Origin: an uncultured Clostridium sp.
GTDB lineage: Bacteria; Bacillota; Clostridia; Lachnospirales; Lachnospiraceae
Direction: 5' to 3'
Assembly (NCBI GenBank): GCA_905192625.1
Contig: CAJJLI010000204.1
Location: 1-5,288, forward strand
DNA: 5,288 nucleotides
Of the stretch, positions 1 to 5,288 are shown one piece after another. A model generated the notes under the pieces. It saw nothing but the letters and a program-made list of their open reading frames with translations, was not told the origin of the DNA and made no database searches. Position numbers and translations under genes: made by a program. The first letter of the stretch is position 1, and each line of letters opens with the position of its first letter.

Positions 1-257
1 CAGATTCAGTTCGGCCATGCCATTCGACGTACGCAACTTGGCAAGCTGCCCGTATGAAATGCCATCGGATTCATCATAACTAAGGAATTCGCATGCTCAA
101 TCACCCCGCTTAGATGATAGGGCAAAGAACAATTAGAAAATGATACATTTGGTCCACGTTCAAACATAATTATCTCATCTTCTTCACTTAATCTGCGTAA
201 TCTTGTTGCTGCAGAGGCTCCACCAGCAACCCCACCTACGATCAATATTTTTCTCAT
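1..257 (-). CDS. CoA-disulfide reductase / NADH oxidase-like flavoprotein, N-terminal fragment (partial, frame broken)
   Basis: This is the first part of a class of FAD- and NAD(P)H-dependent pyridine nucleotide-disulfide oxidoreductases that reduce CoA disulfide, CoA persulfide/polysulfide or oxygen in the cytoplasm. Residues 4-13 (ILIVGGVAGG) form the FAD-binding beta-strand and glycine loop, and E33 ends the second strand of the Rossmann fold. SFSNCSLPY at 39-47 carries the single redox cysteine C43, the position and context of the catalytic cysteine in CoA-disulfide reductases. The ATG at 255-257 has an excellent GGAAGGAG ribosome site 5 bases upstream. The strict reading frame stops at 6-8 after 83 codons, where the family runs to about 440 residues or more. 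From about base 54 leftwards a neighbouring frame gives family-like sequence (RTSN at 22-33), so one base is probably missing near 50-60. The gene continues beyond the left edge. The family is clear. Exact substrate (CoA disulfide, persulfide or O2) cannot be decided from this fragment. Confidence 0.85.
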
Positions 258-262
258 ATAAA

Positions 263-271
263 CTCCTTCCT
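263..271 (-). promoter_or_regulatory. Ribosome binding site of the flavoprotein gene
   Basis: The minus strand reads AGGAAGGAG here, ending 5 bases before the ATG at 255-257. It is the strongest Shine-Dalgarno sequence in the window and fixes the start codon of the reductase. Confidence 0.8.
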
Positions 272-438
272 TAACTGCTTGCTATGAAACATTTACTTTG
301 TTGCAATTAATCTAAATGGCATACGAAAACTTTCGTTTTCTTATCTTTTTTTATCATCTAACAATAAAATTAATGTTACCTTTTTACATATAATTCTTAT
401 CTTTTTCAATATCATTTTTCATTATTTATTTTTTATGT

Positions 439-465
439 AATACATGATATATCATATCATGTATT
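439..465. promoter_or_regulatory. Perfect 12-bp-arm palindrome, candidate operator upstream of the flavoprotein gene
   Basis: The left arm AATACATGATAT and right arm ATATCATGTATT are exact inverted repeats around an ATC spacer. It sits 182 bases upstream of the flavoprotein start. On the minus strand a weak promoter-like pair, GTGACA (479-484) and CATGAT (456-461) 17 bases apart, would place the -10 inside the palindrome. That is a typical position for a dimeric repressor site. No T-run follows, so it is not a terminator. I cannot assign the regulator. The symmetry suggests a winged-helix dimer such as a MarR- or ArsR-type protein, which is inference. Confidence 0.5.
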
Positions 466-477
466 TAATCTGTAACT

Positions 478-505
478 TTGTCACGAAACATACTATATTC
501 ATAAT
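478..505 (+). promoter_or_regulatory. Possible plus-strand promoter
   Basis: TTGTCA at 478-483 and CATAAT at 500-505 are 16 bases apart, a plausible sigma-70-type pair that would start transcription near 512 on the plus strand. In sequence this AT-rich, such matches occur by chance. The only support is the terminator-like hairpin downstream at 666-700, with no open frame between them. Confidence 0.25.
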
Positions 506-665
506 CTATTATTTCATTAACCACAACCGTTTATAATCTCCAATCGCTATACACAAGCGAGCCTCCGATAACTATTCCAGTTTCATTATACTCCAAAGGA
601 ACAAATAAAACCAGTTTCGTAATAGACACTTAGGGCGAATGCTGTCACTGAATAATACTATTCTA

Positions 666-700
666 CTATAAGATGTCTTGAGCTTCTTATAGCATTTTTT
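666..700 (+). terminator. Possible plus-strand intrinsic terminator
   Basis: CTATAAGA (666-673) and TCTTATAG (685-692) form an 8-bp stem with an 11-base loop, followed by CA and six T at 695-700. The stem is AT-rich and would be weak. The T-run lies on the plus strand, where no protein gene ends. If real, it ends an unannotated transcript such as a small RNA. Confidence 0.35.
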
Positions 701-820
701 ATATAAACTACAAAAGCTTTTTTACTTTTTCCCACCAAACAAAAAATGTTCTTAACGCATTCAAGAAATTTGCTTTTATTTAATAGTACAAATCATTTGT
801 TCCCCTATCCACTCTACAAC

Positions 821-866
821 AAAAAACTAGAGATCCCCCACACACTAATGTGTACGTAATCTCTAG
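821..866 (-). terminator. Rho-independent terminator of the ktrB-ktrA operon
   Basis: On the minus strand, the outer arms CTAGAGAT (859-866) and ATCTCTAG (827-834) pair exactly. Inside them a second stem ACACA/TGTGT (840-853) closes over a four-base loop. Six T follow immediately on the minus strand (complement of 821-826). The hairpin begins 28 bases after the ktrA stop codon, the expected position for the end of the operon. Confidence 0.85.
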
Positions 867-894
867 CTTCCTCATTTTTAAATACATATATATA

Positions 895-1545
895 TTACAT
901 ACGTTTTAATAGATAATGAACGTTTTTCTTTTCACCAATCACCAAAAGATGATCCCCTGATTTTAGGACATAATCAGCAGATGGCATTAACTTCATCTTA
1001 CCTTCTTTTTTGATACCTAAAATACTAATTTGATATTTTGTTCGAATACTCAATTGACTAATACTATGATTCTCCCACTCTGGTAACACATTAATTTCGT
1101 AAATGGAATAACCTTCGGTTAGCTCAATATAATCAAACACATTTCTTGCACTGCATCGAATCGCTAATTTTTCTGCAGCATCTCGTTCGGGATAAATAAC
1201 CTCATCAGCTCCATTGCGTAATAAAAACTTTGCATGAATGTCTCGGTTTGCCTTACTGATGACATACTTACCACCTAACTCTTTTACTAGACTCGTGATT
1301 TCCAAACTGCTCTGAAAATTATTTCCGATACACACAAAGCACATATCAAAATTTCCGATTCCAAGGGCTCTTAAAACTTCTTCATTCGTACAGTCACCAA
1401 TCTTTGCACTTGTAGCAAAAGGAAGCATATCATTAATACGATCTTCTTGTTCATCAACGATCATAACTTGATTTTCAAGATCATTAAACTTTTTACATAA
1501 ATGTCTACCAAAGCGTCCCATTCCAATGATTAAAATAGATTTCAT
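895..1545 (-). CDS. ktrA: KtrA/TrkA-type RCK regulatory subunit of potassium uptake
   Basis: Cytosolic gating subunit that assembles as a ring on the KtrB/TrkH membrane protein and controls K+ entry in response to nucleotide binding. The 216-residue protein matches the usual KtrA length. The N-terminal RCK domain (about 1-125) opens with a Rossmann strand and glycine motif GMGRFG at 8-13, an acidic residue D31 at the end of the second strand for ribose binding, and GDCTNEE after residue 49. The segment with NGADEVIYPE links to the C-terminal RCK_C domain (about 135-216), which in Firmicute relatives binds c-di-AMP. That ligand is established for the family and not shown here. I chose the ATG at 1543-1545, which has GAAAGG 12 bases upstream and begins exactly at the Rossmann strand. 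An in-frame ATG at 1576-1578 would add 11 charged residues with no ribosome site. The gene follows ktrB by 54 bases and is surely co-transcribed with it. Confidence 0.93.
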   Translation of the reverse strand: MKSILIIGMGRFGRHLCKKFNDLENQVMIVDEQEDRINDMLPFATSAKIGDCTNEEVLRALGIGNFDMCFVCIGNNFQSSLEITSLVKELGGKYVISKANRDIHAKFLLRNGADEVIYPERDAAEKLAIRCSARNVFDYIELTEGYSIYEINVLPEWENHSISQLSIRTKYQISILGIKKEGKMKLMPSADYVLKSGDHLLVIGEKKNVHYLLKRM

Positions 1546-1599
1546 TTTACACCGATGCCTTTCTATTGCGTATTTCATTTCAATTTGAAGGCTCTTAAC

Positions 1600-2943
1600 T
1601 TAGCCTATAATAATTTTCTCTGTAGGTTGCAACAAATGAGATTTTTCCTTTTTTGAAGTAAAGGACAGCGCAAATGACAAGCTACCAATACGTCCAAAAT
1701 ACATTAATAACATAATAAATACTTTTGATATATTACCAAGTTCTCTGGTAATACCTGTTGACATACCAACAGTTCCTATTGCTGAAAATACTTCTAATAA
1801 TACATCTGTTAATGGTAATGCGTCAATACCACAAACAATCAAAGCTACTGTAACTGCTAAGATAAGATTCGTACTACAAACTGCAGTTGCCTTTCGTATG
1901 GAATCCTCTGGTAATCTACGATTAAATACATTGCAACCATTCGTATTTTTAATGTTGGAATATAAAAATAACAGTATAACTGCTACACTTGTTGTTTTTA
2001 CACCACCAGCGGTAGATCCTGGACTACCGCCAAAGAACATCAAAATAACAGTCAAGAACTTACTTGCTTCACTCAAGGCTGCCACATCCACGGTATTAAA
2101 ACCTGCCGTTCTTGGTGTAACGGAACAAAACAGAGAACTTAATATCTTATTTTTTAATGACATATCTTGCATAACACCATTTTGTTCAAGTAAATAAAAA
2201 AGAATTGCTCCACCGATTAATAACAAAAATGTCATAGTAAGGACGATTTTCGTATGTAGCAAATACTTGCTAAAATGTAATTTCTTTTTTGATATATCAT
2301 CCCAAACAATAAAACCGATACCACCAATAATAATCAAACTCATAATAACTAAATTAACAACAATGTCCCCTTGATAACCTACCAAAGAAACATATGCTTC
2401 TTCTCTACCCATCAAATCAAATCCAGCGTTACAAAACGCAGAAATCGAATGGAATATCCCATAATATATTCCTCGCCCAACACCCAGTGTTGGATAGAAT
2501 CTTAAAAATAATAAAATAGCACCGATCCCTTCAAACAAAATGGTACCTTTAATAATCTTTCTCGTGAGTCTTACGATACCACCGATTTCTAATGTATTTA
2601 CACTCTCCTGAAGAAGACCTCTTTGTTTTAAGTCTATACGTCGATGTAACAACAGTGCAAACGTAACACCGATTGTCATAAATCCAAGACCACCGATTTG
2701 TATCAAGATTATTATTACAATTTGCCCAAACACGGTCCAATGCTGAAATGTATCTTGAACAATTAATCCAGTTACACAAGTAGCACTAGTTGCAGTAAAT
2801 AATGCATCTAAAAACGTCGTCTCTCCAGGCACCCTAGAGGAAATTGGGAGTAACAATAACAAAGTCCCGGTCATAATTAAAGTGAAAAAACCGAGCGCAA
2901 TCAACTGCGTTTGTGTAAGTTTATTTTTAAATAGCGAAATCAT
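1600..2943 (-). CDS. ktrB: KtrB/TrkH-type potassium uptake membrane subunit
   Basis: Integral membrane K+ (often Na+-coupled) translocating subunit of the Ktr system, 447 residues, the normal KtrB length. The protein shows the four membrane-pore-membrane repeats of the superfamily, with pore signatures TSATCVTGL (52-60), AFCNAGF (169-175), TPRTAGF (276-282) and GTVGMSTG (390-397). Each supplies one glycine to the selectivity filter. GGSPGSTAGGVKT (305-317) is the intramembrane gating loop below the filter. The C-terminus has the conserved GRIGSLSFALSF segment. It is shorter than proteobacterial TrkH, lacking its extra N-terminal helices, which favours KtrB. The ATG at 2941-2943 has GAAAGG 11 bases upstream (2955-2960 on the plus strand). 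It is the first gene of the operon with ktrA and is driven from the region 3060-3160. No truncation or odd residue is seen. Confidence 0.95.
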   Translation of the reverse strand: MISLFKNKLTQTQLIALGFFTLIMTGTLLLLLPISSRVPGETTFLDALFTATSATCVTGLIVQDTFQHWTVFGQIVIIILIQIGGLGFMTIGVTFALLLHRRIDLKQRGLLQESVNTLEIGGIVRLTRKIIKGTILFEGIGAILLFLRFYPTLGVGRGIYYGIFHSISAFCNAGFDLMGREEAYVSLVGYQGDIVVNLVIMSLIIIGGIGFIVWDDISKKKLHFSKYLLHTKIVLTMTFLLLIGGAILFYLLEQNGVMQDMSLKNKILSSLFCSVTPRTAGFNTVDVAALSEASKFLTVILMFFGGSPGSTAGGVKTTSVAVILLFLYSNIKNTNGCNVFNRRLPEDSIRKATAVCSTNLILAVTVALIVCGIDALPLTDVLLEVFSAIGTVGMSTGITRELGNISKVFIMLLMYFGRIGSLSFALSFTSKKEKSHLLQPTEKIIIG

Positions 2944-3068
2944 AAATTATCTTGCCTTTCAAGCTTTTTCTTTTAGTTTTCTCAATTTCTTTATTATTAC
3001 TATACTTTATGAAAAGAATTTTTTCGATTGATATGTATTAATAATCACTTAACTATAATAATCATTTT

Positions 3069-3148
3069 ATTAAGATATCATTAAGAGATAGAGAAATCAA
3101 TAATTTTTGCATTAATATTTTCGATTTGGTATTAAGATAGTATAAAGA
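3069..3148. promoter_or_regulatory. Two pairs of ATTAAGA direct repeats at 11-bp spacing (response-regulator-like boxes)
   Basis: Plus-strand ATTAAGA occurs at 3069-3075 and 3080-3086 with a 4-base spacer. It recurs at 3131-3137, followed by ATAAAGA at 3142-3148, again with a 4-base spacer. Seven-base half-sites repeated every 11 bp are the classic layout for OmpR/PhoB-type winged-helix response regulators. Both pairs overlap candidate ktr promoter -10 regions, suggesting control of potassium uptake, probably repression on the minus strand. The regulator is not in this window. The spacing is seen directly, and the function is inference. Confidence 0.4.
3072..3100 (-). promoter_or_regulatory. 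Candidate promoter of ktrB-ktrA
   Basis: On the minus strand, TTGATT (3095-3100) and TATCTT (3072-3077) are 17 bases apart, a good sigma-70-type pair giving a start near 3065 and a leader of about 120 bases before ktrB. A second candidate lies upstream, with TTGATC (3151-3156) and TAATAC (3129-3134) 16 bases apart. Both -10 elements fall inside the ATTAAGA repeats, so binding there could control either promoter. The leader is too AT-rich and short to contain a recognisable c-di-AMP (ydaO) riboswitch. Confidence 0.4.
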
Positions 3149-3178
3149 TTGATCAATAATTCTATGGAGGATACAATT

Positions 3179-3209
3179 TTTCCAAAGCTGAACTTTTTTT
3201 CAGTGGAAA
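3179..3209. repeat. Imperfect inverted repeat between feoB and ktrB
   Basis: TTTCCA (3179-3184) pairs with TGGAAA (3204-3209), and CTGAA (3188-3192) with TTCAG (3199-3203), leaving a three-base AAG bulge and a six-base loop. No T-run follows on either strand. It may be a back-up terminator or processing hairpin for feoB mRNA, or a protein-binding site. I see nothing that decides between these. Confidence 0.3.
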
Positions 3210-3264
3210 TAATGAATCTAAAGTCTGCATTTATCTTAAAGCTTATAACCTGCTTATTATTCGA

Positions 3265-3317
3265 TTTAATTAAAGCTGCAACGATTTACGTTTTTATAAA
3301 CGTTCATTCATTGCAGC
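3265..3317 (-). terminator. Terminator hairpin of feoB
   Basis: GCTGCAA (3275-3281) and TTGCAGC (3311-3317) form an outer 7-bp stem. An inner ACGTTT/AAACGT stem (3289-3304) closes over a four-base loop, with unpaired bases between the two. On the minus strand TTTAATT follows directly. It starts 13 bases after the feoB stop. The U-tract is imperfect, so termination may be partial. Its position shows feoB is the last gene of its transcription unit. Confidence 0.6.
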
Positions 3318-3330
3318 CATAATTCACTTT

Positions 3331-5288
3331 TTATAAAAAAATTCTTGCAATATTAGCAAACAGAGCACAAACAATAATTCCTATTATGGTTGGTGTAACG
3401 AAAGAAACCAGCGTCCATTTTTTACTTTGTGTTTCCTTTCGAATCGTTAAGCAAGTCGTAGAGCACGGCCAATGCATCAGTGAAAAAAGCATCGTACTAA
3501 TTGCAGTAACTGCATTCCATCCATTGTCCATAAGTAACTTCCTTAAAACATCCAAGTCATCAATCTCTAACAAACTCCCCTTTGCCAAGTAGGTCATTAT
3601 AATAATTGGCAAAACGATTTCATTTGCAGGAAATCCAAGGATAAATGCTAATATAATCACACCATCCATACCCAAAAAACGCCCAAAGGGATCTAAAAAA
3701 TCCGAGCAATAATATAACAAACTAGCATCTGCAATTTTTATATTCGCCATTCCCCAAATAACAAGACCTGCTGGCATCGCTATCACAACCGCTCTACTTA
3801 AGACAAATAGCGTACGATCAAAAATAGAACGAACAATCACTTTCCCAATTTGTGGTCGACGATAAGGTGGTAACTCTAAAGTAAATGATGACGGTATTCC
3901 TTTTAATATTGTTTTTGATAACAATTTTGACACCAATAAAGTCATTACAATTCCCAGCACTATAACGAATGATAAAATCGCAGCAGACAATATAGAAGAA
4001 TACCAGCCAAATGCTGTACCTACAAAAAACATGGAAATAATAGCAATTAGGGTAGGAAAACGTCCATTGCACGGCACAAAATTATTCGTTATAATTGCAA
4101 TCAAGCGCTCTCTTGGAGAATCTATGATACGGCATCCAACTACACCTGCCGCATTACAGCCAAACCCCATCATCATTGTAAGAGCTTGTTTTCCACATGC
4201 ACTACAACGCTTAAAGCAACGATCAAGATTAAATGCAACCCTTGGCAAAAATCCAAAATCCTCAAGTAAAGTAAATAATGGGAAGAAAATTGCCATCGGC
4301 GGTAGCATTACGGATACTACCCATGCCAGTACACGGTACACCCCTAAAATTAACATTTCATATAAAAGTTTCGGTGCATTTATCCATATAAAAAAATCAA
4401 GCAATCGATCTTCAACCCAAAACAGTCCGCTACTCAGTAATTTTGATGGATAATTTGCGCCTGTGATTGTCAACCAGAAAATCCCCAACAACACAAGGAA
4501 CATGATTGGAAATCCAGTGATTTTGCTTGTAAACAAGCGATCAAGTCTTCTATCTCTTTTGCTATACTCTTTTGATTTAAAATGAATGCAAGCTCTACTA
4601 ATTTCCTCAGCTATTTTAACAAAGCTCGCTGCCATATCATCATTGAGCTGTTTTTTAGTCCTTAATCCATGTTCTAATCCCTTCTCTTGGTTAGTCCTTA
4701 ATCCATTCTCTAGATCCTGCTCTTTGTTAGATAACAGCTCTTTTAAGCGTTCATATTCTTCCTCATTTATTTCTATGTAAGAATGAAGCGATTTTAGCAA
4801 ACTCTCATCTGCATCCAGTAATCTTGCACTTAACCAACGCTTATTCGGATATTCTGGAAAGGCTTTGCTTACAAATGGTTCAATCTCATCCAGTAATGAT
4901 TCAATATATAGTGGATATCTCATCTTGGATTCTGCAACCTTTTCATATAACATTTTAGAATCTGCTTTCTGTCGATATATCTCTTCAGAATCTACGTCTT
5001 GTTGATATTCCACATCAGATTCTACATCTGGTAGATTTATCACTTTAGAATCTATGTCTTGCCGATATGACATATCAGATTCTGCTTCTGGTGCATAAGT
5101 CTCTTCAGAATCTACATCTTGACGATGTTCCACTTCAGATTCTGTATCTTGTAGAATTATCATTTTAGAATCTATGTCTTGCCGATATAACACATCAGAT
5201 TCTGCTTCTGGTGCATAAGTCTCTTCAGAATCTATCTAGGAATGCCTTTGTATGGAGTTCGTACGTGTGCGATTGTACGGGACGACAG
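3331..5288 (-). CDS. feoB: FeoB-family ferrous iron transporter with inserted decapeptide repeats (5' partial)
   Basis: Membrane Fe(II) importer, normally an N-terminal GTPase, a helical domain and a transmembrane permease. The open frame gives 634 residues from base 5235 to the stop at 3331-3333 (numbering from base 5235). Residues 1-110 are eleven acidic decapeptide repeats. About 111-215 resembles the helical (GDI/S) domain (KRWLSARLL at 132-140) and carries a 12-residue duplication at 173-196. The permease begins near 242. Its gate motifs are EDFGFLPRVAF from 325, GFGCNAAGVVGCR at 357-369, VPCNGRFP at 387-394, the ELPPYR linker at 454-459, GFPANEIVLP at 534-543 and WPCSTTC at 589-595. The gate loop has a C-x3-C-x2-C cluster (C340, C344, C347). 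A GTG at 5191-5193 encodes an internal valine of the repeat, not a start. The GTPase domain should lie beyond the right edge: bases 5238-5288 give family-like VVP, TIA and RTPYKGIP in shifting frames, so the frame is broken at the edge, probably by sequence error. A truly truncated gene is the alternative. No feoA is seen downstream. Confidence 0.9.
4655..4726 (-). repeat. 36-bp tandem duplication in the FeoB helical region
   Basis: The 16 bases TTAGTCCTTAATCCAT occur at 4655-4670 and again at 4691-4706, exactly 36 bp apart. They encode EQDLENGLRTNQ followed by EKGLEHGLRTKK, a 12-residue in-frame duplication in a charged helix just before the membrane domain. It is a second, independent repeat expansion in the same protein. 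Confidence 0.8.
4906..5235 (-). repeat. Eleven in-frame 30-bp (10-residue) tandem repeats in feoB
   Basis: The minus strand encodes units such as IDSEETYAPE, AESDVLYRQD, IDSKMIILQD, TESEVEHRQD, VDSEETYAPE and AESDMSYRQD, with consensus [IVA]-[DE]-S-[EDK]-x-x-Y-[RQ]-[QP]-[DE]. The last unit, AESKMRYPLY, merges into the helical domain. Units are grouped by fours: bases 4981-5100 and 5101-5220 are 120-bp copies differing at 12 positions by my count (about 90% identical), and the second halves differ at only 3 of 60. No indel breaks the frame inside the array. The repeats are strongly acidic and lack hydrophobic stretches, so they probably form a soluble cytoplasmic linker. Confidence 0.92.

Larger units (their letters stand above)
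258..820. other. Non-coding region between the ktr terminator and the flavoprotein gene
   Basis: This stretch of about 560 bases has no convincing gene on either strand. It is very AT-rich between 290 and 480 and more mixed between 540 and 660. Within it are the perfect palindrome at 439-465, a possible plus-strand promoter (478-505) and terminator-like hairpin (666-700), a 13-base direct repeat TTCTTATCTTTTT at 338-350 and 394-406, and small palindromes at 323-336 (ACGAAA, AC, TTTCGT) and 788-800 (ACAAAT, C, ATTTGT). The sequence CCAGTTTC occurs twice, at 577-584 and 611-618. The part next to 257 must contain the promoter and leader of the flavoprotein gene. I see no tRNA or known riboswitch. 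Confidence 0.6.

Noticed and set aside
323..350. Plus-strand terminator from ACGAAA-AC-TTTCGT followed by T-rich sequence
   Set aside because: The stem is only 5-6 bp with a minimal loop, and no plus-strand gene precedes it.
532..630. A 32-codon minus-strand frame (ends GGSLVYSDWRL) near 533-630, and a neighbouring frame sharing an ETG motif
   Set aside because: It looks protein-like but has no clear start or ribosome site and no family I recognise. The ETG likeness comes from a short DNA direct repeat (GAAACTGG on the minus strand). A decayed gene is possible but unsupported.
1898..2197. Plus-strand open frames antisense to ktrB and feoB (also 3386-3592, 4031-4453 and 4586-4780)
   Set aside because: They mirror strongly supported minus-strand genes, lack ribosome sites and show no family character.
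2944..3150. c-di-AMP (ydaO-type) riboswitch before ktrB
   Set aside because: Known for some Firmicute ktr genes, but the leader is short and extremely AT-rich, without the conserved GC-containing helices.
3164..3322. A 52-codon plus-strand open frame starting ATG GAG GAT
   Set aside because: No ribosome site precedes the ATG, its end overlaps the feoB terminator hairpin, and the length is within chance for AT-rich DNA. The response-regulator-like boxes just upstream make it worth remembering but do not prove it.
5191..5193. GTG as the start codon of a 620-residue FeoB
   Set aside because: It encodes the valine of a repeat unit (AESDVLYRQD). The repeat continues upstream in frame to 5235 and no ribosome site precedes it.
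4906..5235. CRISPR-like periodic repeats
   Set aside because: The periodicity is contiguous 30-bp coding repeats in frame with FeoB, with no unique spacers and no cas genes.

Overview
The window is AT-rich (about one third G+C by eye). Its gene set and protein style (KtrAB-type potassium uptake, a cysteine-rich clostridial type of FeoB, a CoA-disulfide-reductase-like flavoprotein) point to a low-GC Gram-positive anaerobe, most likely Clostridia and perhaps Lachnospiraceae. That assignment rests on sequence style and is not proven. All recognisable genes lie on the minus strand.

Read in the direction of transcription, from the right edge leftwards: (1) bases 5288-3331 hold most of a FeoB-family ferrous-iron transporter. 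The GTPase domain lies mostly beyond the right edge. An array of eleven decapeptide repeats, helical-domain-like sequence and the complete membrane domain lie inside. A hairpin terminator follows the stop codon. (2) Bases about 2944-3274 are a non-coding promoter region with two pairs of ATTAAGA half-sites at 11-bp spacing and two sigma-70-like promoters facing the next operon. (3) Bases 2943-895 are a two-gene potassium-uptake operon, ktrB (membrane ion-translocating subunit) then ktrA (cytosolic RCK nucleotide-binding gating subunit), closed by a strong intrinsic terminator at 821-866. (4) Bases 258-820 have no convincing gene. They hold a perfect 12-bp-arm palindrome and a possible plus-strand promoter/terminator pair. 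(5) Bases 257-1 are the 5' end of a CoA-disulfide reductase/NADH oxidase-like flavoprotein, leaving through the left edge.

KtrB and KtrA would work together: KtrA binds nucleotide and gates K+ entry through KtrB. FeoB is a separate Fe(II) importer in its own upstream transcription unit. The flavoprotein is a thiol/disulfide redox enzyme with no evident functional link to the transporters.

The most unusual feature is the FeoB repeat array: ten-residue acidic/serine repeats, themselves arranged in 120-bp higher-order units, placed between the apparent end of the GTPase domain and the helical-domain-like region. Both window edges also show single-base reading-frame breaks in otherwise family-like sequence. 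This suggests sequencing error at contig ends rather than gene decay.
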